Shown: positions 57,797 to 64,000 of the stretch, in pieces
Numbering within the stretch: the first letter of the stretch is position 1
How the letters are laid out: each line of letters opens with the position of its first letter
DNA from: Methanomassiliicoccales archaeon LGM-DZ1
GTDB taxonomy: Archaea > Thermoplasmatota > Thermoplasmata > Methanomassiliicoccales > Methanomethylophilaceae
Assembly (NCBI GenBank): GCA_030168595.1
Contig: CP115556.1
Coordinates: 1,178,001-1,242,000 of the forward strand
Length of the DNA: 64,000 bases
Direction of reading: 5' to 3'
The notes under the pieces: model-generated
Seen by the model: the letters and a program-made list of their open reading frames with translations, nothing else
The model's database searches: none
Told to the model about the DNA's origin: nothing
Made by a program: the position numbers and the translations under genes

Positions 57797-59293
57797 ATGG
57801 ACGGTTCCTTCATACTACCCGCAATGATACTGATCCCCCTCGTGGGCGCGATAATAGTGCTCGCCATGGGCGGGGAGAAGCTCCAGAAGAAGGCGGGATA
57901 CGCCGCCTTCGTTGTCGCCCTGATCGACCTCGTCCTGGCCCTGTACCTGATGACCGAGGCTGACGATCTCGGGCAGTTCGATTTCAGCGCCAACTGGATC
58001 GACTCCGCCGGCCTGACGATGAACCTCATGTTCACCGTCGACGGGCTGAGCATCCTCATGGTCTTCCTCACGGCGTTCCTCGTAGCTGTGGTGATCCCCT
58101 TCTCCCACAAGGAGGAGGACAGGCCTCACTACTTCTACGCGCTGCTGCTGATGATGGAGGTCGGCCTGATGGGCGTCTACACCGCAGAGGATTACTTCCT
58201 CTTCTACATCATGTGGGAGATCACCCTGCTCCCGATGTACTTCCTCATCTCCTGGTACGGAGGCGCGAGGAGGCACTACGCGGCCATCAAGTTCCTGATC
58301 TACACCCACGTGGCATCCCTTGTGATGCTCATCGGTATCTTCGCGCTCGCCTTCGAGGCCGCGGCGATCAACGGTGGCGGGATCAACTTCTCGTTCGAGT
58401 ACATCTCTCAGGCGTGCGGCCGCTTCGGCGAGACCTTCCAGACTCTGGTCTTCGGACTCCTGTTCTTCGGGTTCGCCGTCAAGATGCCTACCGTTCCGTT
58501 CCATACCTGGCTGCCTGATGCGCATACCGAGGCGCCCACCGCAGGCTCCGTGCTCCTGGCCGGAGTCATGCTGAAGATGGGTTCCTACGGTATCATCAGG
58601 GTCTGCATCGAGAACCTTCAGCTCGGAGCCGAGAACTGGCAGGAGGTCATGATCTTCATGGGTCTCCTCTCCATGGTCTACGGCGCCTACGCGTGCATCG
58701 CCCAGAGGGACCTCAAGAAGATGGTCGCATACTCCTCCATCTCCCACATGGGTCTCGTCATGGTCTCCATGGCCTGCCTCTCCAAGGGAGGTATCGACTT
58801 CGCTGTGTTCCAGATGTTCGCCCACGGTCTCATCTCCGCTATGCTCTTCATGGTCTGCGGAATGGCCGGGCACAACTTCGGTACCAGGCAGATCGCTCTG
58901 CTCGGCGGAATGGCCCAGAAGGTGCCTGTCTACGCGACGTTCATGATGTTCGCGTTCATGGCATCCCTCGGCCTCCCCGGCCTCATGGGCTTCTGGGGAG
59001 AGTTCGGCATCATCTACTCGTTCTACGAGTACCTCGAGGCCAACGACCTGATCTGGGTCCTCGTGTTCTGCCTCCTGAACCTCCTGCTGACCGCAGGTTA
59101 CTACCTGTTCGCCATGCAGAGGGTCCTCTTCGGGCACCTCACCACCCGCATAGACACTGAGAAGTGCCATGATGTCGACAAGATCGAGGGCATCGCGATG
59201 GGGGCTGTGGCCCTCCTCGTGGTGCTCTACGGTATCTGGCCCGACCTCGCGCTCGATATGATCGGATACTTCGCGTATCCTGCATGGATGTGA
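57797..59293 (+). CDS. fpoM: Fpo subunit M (NuoM family, antiporter-like)
   Basis: This 498-residue proton-pumping subunit has about 14 helices. The membrane Glu sits in YIMWEITLLPMYFLISWYGG and the transport-helix motif in AVKMPTVPFHTWLPDAHTEAPTAGSVLLAGVMLKMGSYG. It lies four bases upstream of fpoN. Confidence 0.96.
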   Translation: MDGSFILPAMILIPLVGAIIVLAMGGEKLQKKAGYAAFVVALIDLVLALYLMTEADDLGQFDFSANWIDSAGLTMNLMFTVDGLSILMVFLTAFLVAVVIPFSHKEEDRPHYFYALLLMMEVGLMGVYTAEDYFLFYIMWEITLLPMYFLISWYGGARRHYAAIKFLIYTHVASLVMLIGIFALAFEAAAINGGGINFSFEYISQACGRFGETFQTLVFGLLFFGFAVKMPTVPFHTWLPDAHTEAPTAGSVLLAGVMLKMGSYGIIRVCIENLQLGAENWQEVMIFMGLLSMVYGAYACIAQRDLKKMVAYSSISHMGLVMVSMACLSKGGIDFAVFQMFAHGLISAMLFMVCGMAGHNFGTRQIALLGGMAQKVPVYATFMMFAFMASLGLPGLMGFWGEFGIIYSFYEYLEANDLIWVLVFCLLNLLLTAGYYLFAMQRVLFGHLTTRIDTEKCHDVDKIEGIAMGAVALLVVLYGIWPDLALDMIGYFAYPAWM

Positions 59294-59297
59294 TCAA

Positions 59298-60812
59298 ATG
59301 GATGCTACAGTAATCACTGACATATTCGGGGAGTATTCCCCGATCATCCCGATGGTCACACTGATCATCGGTGCCCTGATCATGCCGGCGCTCTACTTCG
59401 GATTCAAGAAGAAAGCGCCCGTCTCCGCGATCGCCCTGATCGTAATGATCATCAGCATCGCGATCAACCTGATCATGCTCCTCGGGGACAACTACCCCTC
59501 GGAGTACGCGACCTACGCCAATCTGTTCACGTACAATGACTTCAGCGGCCTGATGATCCTGCTGTTCCAGATCGTCGCGCTCATCGTGCTGTTCGTGTCC
59601 GTATCCAGCAAAGAGACCACTACCCTCCACTTCGGAGCGTACAACGCCCTCCTGCTGATCGCCACCAGCGGCATGATGTTCGTTGCCTGCGCGGATGACC
59701 TGGTGGCGATCTTCGTCGGTGTCGAGACCGTCTCGATCCCCTCCTACGCGCTTGTCGCCATGAAGAGGAACGACGCCCGCGCCGCCGAGGCCGCCGTCAA
59801 GTACGTCATCATCGGAGGAATGTCCACTGCGCTGACCGTCTACGGTATCTCGATGATCTACGGCGCCCTCGGAACGCTCACCCTCAGCGAGCTGGGCACC
59901 GAGCTCGCCGCCACCGGGTACTCCTGGGCCTTCGTCATCGGCTTCATCTGCATGCTTGCCGGTTACGGGTTCAAGATCGCCGCCGTTCCGTTCCACATGT
60001 GGGCGCCCGACGTGTACGAGGGAGCATCGACCCCCGTCTCCATCTTCCTGGCCACCGGCTCGAAGAAGATGGGGCTGGTCGTGTTCTTCAAGATCTTCCT
60101 GGTGATGTTCGTCGCGGCCCATGTGGCCTCCGGGCTCGGCATCGAGGAGATCCAGTACATCTTCGCGATCATCGCCGCCTTCAGCATGACCGTCGGCAAC
60201 GTCGTCGCCATCTCCCAGAGCAACATCAAGAGGATGCTCGCCTACTCGTCCATCGCGCAGGCCGGATACATCCTGATCGCCATGGCCGTCATGAGCGAGT
60301 ACGCCCTGACCGGCGGCCTGTTCCACATGTTCACCCACGTGTTCATGAAGGGCGGTGCCTTCCTGGTCGTCGGTGCGCTCATCTGCGCCGGCATCGGCGA
60401 GAAGATCTCGGACTACAACGGACTGGCCAAGAGGGCTCCTCTGACCGCGTTCGCCATGCTCCTCTTCCTGTTCTCGCTCGCGGGAATACCTCCCCTGGCA
60501 GGATTCACCTCCAAGTTCGTCCTGTTCTCCGGAGCTATCTACGCGGAAGACGGGAGCGGTGTCATCACCCAGTGGATCTGGCTGGCATTCGTCGCCATCA
60601 TCAACTCCGCGATCTCTCTGTACTACTACGTCAGGGTCGTGAAGGCCATGTATGTCGAGAAGCCTGCTGCCGGGTCCGAGGGCAAGATCAAGATCCCCAG
60701 GACCTTCCAGTTCGCGATCCTCTGCTGCGCCGTCGCGGTCGTCGTGCTCGGTGTCTACCCCGACATCATCCTCGACCTCTGCAGCGATGCGGCGTCTGCG
60801 CTGCTCGGCTGA
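59298..60812 (+). CDS. fpoN: Fpo subunit N (NuoN family, antiporter-like)
   Basis: This 504-residue third antiporter-like subunit has about 14 helices, GVETVSIPSYALVAMKRN in place of the NuoL/M Trp-Glu motif, and KIAAVPFHMWAPDVYEGASTPVSIFLATGSKKMGLV. It is the last gene of the operon; no fpoO or fpoF follows, and a terminator lies 20 bases downstream. Confidence 0.96.
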   Translation: MDATVITDIFGEYSPIIPMVTLIIGALIMPALYFGFKKKAPVSAIALIVMIISIAINLIMLLGDNYPSEYATYANLFTYNDFSGLMILLFQIVALIVLFVSVSSKETTTLHFGAYNALLLIATSGMMFVACADDLVAIFVGVETVSIPSYALVAMKRNDARAAEAAVKYVIIGGMSTALTVYGISMIYGALGTLTLSELGTELAATGYSWAFVIGFICMLAGYGFKIAAVPFHMWAPDVYEGASTPVSIFLATGSKKMGLVVFFKIFLVMFVAAHVASGLGIEEIQYIFAIIAAFSMTVGNVVAISQSNIKRMLAYSSIAQAGYILIAMAVMSEYALTGGLFHMFTHVFMKGGAFLVVGALICAGIGEKISDYNGLAKRAPLTAFAMLLFLFSLAGIPPLAGFTSKFVLFSGAIYAEDGSGVITQWIWLAFVAIINSAISLYYYVRVVKAMYVEKPAAGSEGKIKIPRTFQFAILCCAVAVVVLGVYPDIILDLCSDAASALLG

Positions 60813-60832
60813 TCGGACAGCGAAACCTTTTC

Positions 60833-60854
60833 CCGGCCTCCGGGCCGGCCTTTT
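60833..60854 (+). terminator. Terminator of the fpo operon
   Basis: CCGGCC-TCCG-GGCCGG (60833-60848) is a perfect 6-bp stem followed by CC and four T residues. Confidence 0.6.
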
Positions 60855-60985
60855 CCTCAGGATCGTCTGTTTCGGATCCGGTTCGGTTCCGATCCCAAAG
60901 GGGGCACGGGCATGCATTGTAACGGATGTCCCAGTTCATCTTCCCGAACAATCGGCTTTAATACGATGCATAAGGATGCATGCAC

Positions 60986-61162
60986 ATGTCCGTCAAGGAT
61001 GATGTTCTGAAGGCCATGAAAGAAGCAGGAAAGCCGCTCTCCGCAGGCGAGGTCGCCAAGATTCTCGGTGCTGACAGGAAGGAGGTCGACGCCGCCTTCA
61101 AGGAGCTCAAGGCCGAGAAGGCGATAACCTCGCCTGTCCGCTGCAAGTGGGAGCCTGCCTGA
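60986..61162 (+). CDS. Small winged-helix-like protein
   Basis: This 58-residue protein consists of one helix-turn-helix-like domain: VLKAMKEAGKPLSAGEVAKILG (helices 1-2), DRKEVDAAFKELKAEKAI (recognition helix), then TSPVRCKWEPA as the wing. It could be a DNA-binding regulator or a protein-binding domain. TTTAATAC (60957-60964) lies 22-29 bases before the ATG at 60986; an ATG two codons earlier is also in frame. It is its own transcript, bounded by the fpo terminator and a GCGGGGCC-T-GGCCCCGC hairpin (61172-61188). Confidence 0.7.
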   Translation: MSVKDDVLKAMKEAGKPLSAGEVAKILGADRKEVDAAFKELKAEKAITSPVRCKWEPA

Positions 61163-61171
61163 GGCCTGGCG

Positions 61172-61188
61172 GCGGGGCCTGGCCCCGC
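61172..61188 (+). terminator. GC hairpin after the small winged-helix gene
   Basis: GCGGGGCC-T-GGCCCCGC is a perfect palindromic stem ten bases after the stop; a CCTTTTTTCC run lies about 45 bases further. It is a probable transcript end. Confidence 0.4.
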
Positions 61189-61254
61189 TCTGCCCGCATC
61201 CGGCGCCGGCCGGACTGGGATATTTTCCTACCTTTTTTCCGACCCAGCATCATG

Positions 61255-61260
61255 TTTAAG
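61255..61260 (+). promoter_or_regulatory. TATA-like element of the prenyl synthase gene
   Basis: TTTAAG lies 25-30 bases before the ATG at 61285; no ribosome binding site is visible, consistent with a leaderless mRNA. Confidence 0.45.
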
Positions 61261-61284
61261 TAGGGTCCTAGTATTGGTCAATGA

Positions 61285-62256
61285 ATGGCAGGGAACTGGC
61301 ACGATTGCATTTCCTCGGACCTCGACCGTGTCGACTCCGTTATCCGGGAGGTCACACTTTCTGAGAACCCCGAACTCACGGAGATGTGCGATTATGTTCT
61401 CTCCAACCATGGTAAGAGGATCAGGCCTGCTATCTGCGTCCTGTCCTACCATGCATGCGGCGGGGATGACGGGAACCTCCACAGGTCCATCGATGTCGCG
61501 GCCGCCATCGAGATCATCCACAACGCTACCCTGATCCACGACGATATCAACGACCAGGGAGAGCTCCGCCGGGGCGCCAAAGCGCTCTACAGGGAGTACA
61601 CCATCGGGAAGTCCATCGTCGTCGGCGATTACCTTTTCGCTCTCGGGTTCAGGCTCCTTGGTTCCACTTCGAACGAGGTCGTGGACTACGTCATCGATGC
61701 CGCCTCCGGCCTGGCCGCCGGCGAGTTCGACCAGAAGCAGTACGAGCGCAACGAATCGGTCGGCGAGAGCGAGTACATGAAGATCATCGGCGGGAAGACC
61801 GCCCGCCTCATAGAGTGCGCCGCGAAATGCGGCGCCTTCATCGCTTCCGCCGATGCCGAGACCATCGACTGCGTCGGGGATTTCGCCTACAAGGCAGGCA
61901 TGGCGTTCCAGATCATCGATGATGTCCTGGATGTCGCCGGGGATGTCGGAAGCACCGGCAAGAAGGTCGGGAACGACATCGTCGAGGGCAAGCCCACCCT
62001 GCCGATCATCATGGGCATGCAGGACCCGGAGGCGGGCCCCCGCATAGCCGAGATCTTCGAGGACCCGTCCTCCGATTACGCCGAGGCCGCCGAGGCCATC
62101 GCCCTGATCAAGAGCACAGATTCCATCAGCAGGTGCCGCGCCGTTGCCGAGAGCATCGCCGATGAGGCCAAGCGCCATCTCGACCCCCTGCCGGACTCCG
62201 AGTACAAGACGGCTATGTGCCAGCTGGTCGATTTCTTCGTTTCCCGCGATAGGTGA
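61285..62256 (+). CDS. idsA: Trans-prenyl diphosphate synthase (geranylgeranyl/farnesyl)
   Basis: This 323-residue polyprenyl synthetase makes the C15-C20 chains of archaeal lipids. The first aspartate-rich motif is Asp86-Asp87-x2-Asp90 in LIHDDINDQ (the usual following Glu/Asp is Gln); NHGKRIRPAICVL binds isopentenyl diphosphate; the second motif is FQIIDDVLDVAGD. Chain length cannot be fixed from sequence, but the downstream geranylgeranyl reductase suggests GGPP. The reductase begins directly after its stop. Confidence 0.93.
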   Translation: MAGNWHDCISSDLDRVDSVIREVTLSENPELTEMCDYVLSNHGKRIRPAICVLSYHACGGDDGNLHRSIDVAAAIEIIHNATLIHDDINDQGELRRGAKALYREYTIGKSIVVGDYLFALGFRLLGSTSNEVVDYVIDAASGLAAGEFDQKQYERNESVGESEYMKIIGGKTARLIECAAKCGAFIASADAETIDCVGDFAYKAGMAFQIIDDVLDVAGDVGSTGKKVGNDIVEGKPTLPIIMGMQDPEAGPRIAEIFEDPSSDYAEAAEAIALIKSTDSISRCRAVAESIADEAKRHLDPLPDSEYKTAMCQLVDFFVSRDR

Positions 62257-62261
62257 TCTCC

Positions 62262-63347
62262 GTGGATTCCGTCGATGTTCTGGTGATCGGCTCCGGTCCT
62301 GCCGGGGTCCAGGCCGCCCGCGCCGCCGCCGAGCAGGGGCTCACCGCCCTCGTCCTGGAGAGGCGCTCTGCCGTCGGAGTGCCGGTCCGCTGCGGCGAGA
62401 TGATGCCCTCCGTCAGCGAGATCAAGGACATGTTTCCCGCCTACTCCGGCTCCGACGAGCTCTTCTCCGTCCCTGATGGCCTCGTGGTCAGGAAAGTGAA
62501 CTCGATCAGGCTCGTCGACCCGAAGCAGAAGGTCAGGGAGTTCCCGTTCACCGGCTACACCACCGACAGGGACCGCTTCGACAGGTACCACATGGACATG
62601 GCCGTTGAGGCCGGCGCCGAACTGAAGCTGGGCACTGCTTTCGAAGGCTACACAGGGCGCACGGCGCGGACCTCGGCGGGCGAGATCGGCTTCAAGGTGC
62701 TGATCGGAGCGGACGGCCCCGGTTCTGCCGTGGCCAAGGCCGCCGGGCTTCCCGCGAATGCCAATCCTTACCCTGCGGTCTCTGCGCAGGCCAAAGGCGA
62801 TTTCGGCGACGCCATCCAGATGTTCTTCGGGCGCATCGCGCCCGGGGCGTACGGCTGGATCATGCCCAAGAACGGCACGGCGAACGTCGGCGTCGGGTTC
62901 TCGCCCGCATTCTCGCACGGGTCCCTGAAAGAGTACATGGACAGGTTCTGCGAGATGCACGGGCTCGAGCTGCTGACCCCGATGAAAGGAAAATATGTTC
63001 CTTCTGAGGGCCCGATATCGAAGACCGTCGCCGACGGCGTGCTCCTCGCAGGGGATGCGGCGGGCATGGTCATGCCGGTCAACGGCGGAGGCATCCCCGA
63101 GGCCATGATGACCGGGCGCATGGCCGGCCTGGCCGCCGCCCGCAATGTGAAGGAAGGGAAGGCCCTGGAGCTTTACGAGGAAGAATGGAGGTCGGTGCTC
63201 TGGAAGCCCCTCCACATCGCGGCCAACAACAAGAAACTCGCCGATACCTTCGCTTTCCGCAGCGACAGGAGCACTGCCCTCTGCATGAGCATACTCGGGA
63301 CCCGCAGGATGGGCAAGCTCATCCGCTGCAAGCATCTCCTGCCTTGA
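62262..63347 (+). CDS. Geranylgeranyl reductase (paralogue 2)
   Basis: This 361-residue FAD protein has VLVIGSGPAGVQAARAAAEQG, the RCGEMMP Cys motif, TDRDRFDRYHMDMA, PKNGTANVGVGFS and the second FAD motif LAGDAAGMVMPVNGGGIPEAM. It saturates the double bonds of geranylgeranyl lipids and lies in one transcript with the prenyl synthase. The start is taken as GTG at 62262 because AGGTGA lies just upstream; GTG at 62253, overlapping the previous stop, is the alternative. Confidence 0.9.
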   Translation: MDSVDVLVIGSGPAGVQAARAAAEQGLTALVLERRSAVGVPVRCGEMMPSVSEIKDMFPAYSGSDELFSVPDGLVVRKVNSIRLVDPKQKVREFPFTGYTTDRDRFDRYHMDMAVEAGAELKLGTAFEGYTGRTARTSAGEIGFKVLIGADGPGSAVAKAAGLPANANPYPAVSAQAKGDFGDAIQMFFGRIAPGAYGWIMPKNGTANVGVGFSPAFSHGSLKEYMDRFCEMHGLELLTPMKGKYVPSEGPISKTVADGVLLAGDAAGMVMPVNGGGIPEAMMTGRMAGLAAARNVKEGKALELYEEEWRSVLWKPLHIAANNKKLADTFAFRSDRSTALCMSILGTRRMGKLIRCKHLLP

Positions 63348-63348
63348 T

Positions 63349-63806
63349 CGCCTTTTGCGGTATGCGCGCATCTGGGACCCGCAGATGGGGCACTCGTCCA
63401 TCTTCTCCTTGTACCATTTGCCGCAGCCGATGCACCGGTAGTTCCATTTCTCCTTCCGGACGATGCCGGCCTGGCCGACGCCCCTGTAGGGGATGCCCAT
63501 GGCGCGGGCCGTATTCTGGATAGAATAGTCGTCCGACCATACCGTCCCGCCCACATCCGCTGCCAGTGCCAGCACGTCGATGTCCACGGGAGAGAGCCTG
63601 CCGATGTCCCCGGTCTTTGTTGCGGCCTCCCTGACGCGTCTGAGCGAATCCTCGCTGGGGTCCTGGACGCGGAGGAGTCCCTCCCAGAGGTCGGGCCTGT
63701 CGTCCCCGTACTTCCTCAGCTCCCTGATGACCCCCGGCGGGCAGCAGGACTCCCCTTCGGGGAGCTGGGACATGGAGAAGAGCGCAGAACTGTCGAGGAC
63801 CTGCAT
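63349..63806 (-). CDS. nob1: Nob1-like endonuclease (PIN domain plus zinc ribbon), 3' end unclear
   Basis: This is an archaeal homologue of Nob1, which cuts the 3' end of 16S rRNA precursor. It has the PIN domain start MQVLDSSALF with Asp5, VDIDVLALAADVGGTVWSDDYSIQNTA carrying further acidic residues, and the zinc ribbon CIGCGKWY...CPICGS. Homology ends near MRAYRKRR, about 153 residues, yet no stop follows in this frame: it stays open to 62076, antisense to the whole geranylgeranyl reductase gene. A shift of one base near the A-run at about 63353 would give a stop at 63319. The end given here is where homology stops, not a stop codon. Confidence 0.72.
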
Positions 63807-63832
63807 GCCCTCATAATGAGCGGGGCACGTTA

Positions 63833-64000
63833 TCAATCTATCCCGCCGATGATGTGTGCCAGCATCCCCTTCTCGCGGAGCGCCTGGATCTCCGAGATTA
63901 CCGATGTGGTGCCCAGGATCACAACCGGATGTCCGTCGGCGGCGGCAGATGCGAGCGCCGCGGCCGACCCCGGGATGCGTTCGGATTCTATGCCGGCGGC
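63833..64000 (-). CDS. C-terminal fragment of an unidentified protein
   Basis: The last 55 residues and TGA of a leftward gene enter the window, 26 bases upstream of nob1. The visible segment (IPGSAAALASAAADGHPVVILGTTSVISEI..., ending GMLAHIIGGID) has an alternating hydrophobic strand followed by a helix, like the end of a Rossmann-type domain. I cannot name it. Codon use matches the neighbours, and the spacing suggests one transcript with nob1. Confidence 0.6.
   Translation of the reverse strand, partial: AAGIESERIPGSAAALASAAADGHPVVILGTTSVISEIQALREKGMLAHIIGGID

Noticed and set aside
55732-58110. 792-residue open frame opposite fpoL
   Set aside because: His/Gly/Asp/Glu-rich composition without domains, exactly opposite a strongly conserved NuoL gene; a product of GC-rich codon bias.
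59139-60917. 592-residue open frame opposite fpoN
   Set aside because: Highly charged low-complexity composition and no independent promoter; antisense to a conserved NuoN gene.

Overview
The window is a GC-rich archaeal chromosome segment. Its gene content points to a methanogen of the Thermoplasmatota, most likely the Methanomassiliicoccales. It carries a 'headless' F420H2-dehydrogenase-like complex (fpoABCDHIJJKLMN with no fpoF or fpoO) and a methanogenesis marker 11-type protein. It also has archaeal information-processing genes (PCNA, RPA plus its partner, TFS, aMBF1, Csl4, PAN, XPD, RpoK) and isoprenoid-lipid genes. Among about 67 visible stop codons I find no TAG, three TAA and otherwise TGA, as expected of a lineage that reads amber as pyrrolysine. 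No rRNA, tRNA, insertion sequence, prophage or CRISPR array was seen, so this looks like core chromosome.

Layout. 1-970: end of purL, then purQ. 1-12.9 kb: scattered housekeeping genes: CTP-dependent riboflavin kinase, GPN GTPase, a BioB-like radical SAM enzyme, PAN, aMBF1, rpoK-rpsB-MEMO, the RPA operon and purP. 13-19.7 kb: a serine/amino-acid operon (class I aminotransferase, class V aminotransferase, serA) and an XPD helicase. 19.7-21.7 kb: a leftward RNA-metabolism operon (METTL5-like methylase, Csl4, a 58-residue coiled-coil protein, ThiI PP-loop). 21.8-28 kb: purH, small membrane and zinc proteins, nadC with a surface transglutaminase-like protein, and a beta-CASP nuclease. 28.0-28.4 kb: a gene-free stretch holding a probable structured small RNA with its own TATA box and terminator. 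28.4-31.9 kb: a 1150-residue membrane-anchored coiled-coil protein with exact 228-nt tandem repeats and a nuclease-fold-like C-terminus.

32-39.4 kb: tfs, pcn, split transketolase, transaldolase, a geranylgeranyl reductase, taw2 and an unknown Cys-rich protein. 39.5-44.1 kb: the archaeal AMP/pentose-bisphosphate pathway (ribose-1,5-bisphosphate isomerase, form III RuBisCO, AMP phosphorylase) translationally coupled to a NodB-like deacetylase. 44.2-49.2 kb: folD, kptA, mmp11-like, uppS and a B12-binding radical SAM protein. 49.3-50.1 kb: proC. 50.26-60.8 kb: the fpo operon. 60.98 kb to the end: a mini winged helix, a prenyl synthase with a second geranylgeranyl reductase, then a leftward Nob1 and one truncated gene.

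How it fits together. The fpo complex would couple reduced ferredoxin (or another donor) to membrane energy conservation; its FpoI carries four predicted [4Fe-4S] sites instead of two. The RuBisCO operon turns AMP into 3-phosphoglycerate, which can feed gluconeogenesis or the serA pathway. Purine synthesis is striking because folate-independent PurP and full-length bifunctional PurH coexist, with FolD nearby to make formyl-folate. Many genes have a TATA box 22-33 bases before the start codon, which implies leaderless mRNAs, while operon-internal genes use GGTGA/GGAGG sites and ATGA/GTGA/TTGA overlaps. Two genes (the isomerase and nob1) lack a stop at their natural end, which may be real overlap or an indel.
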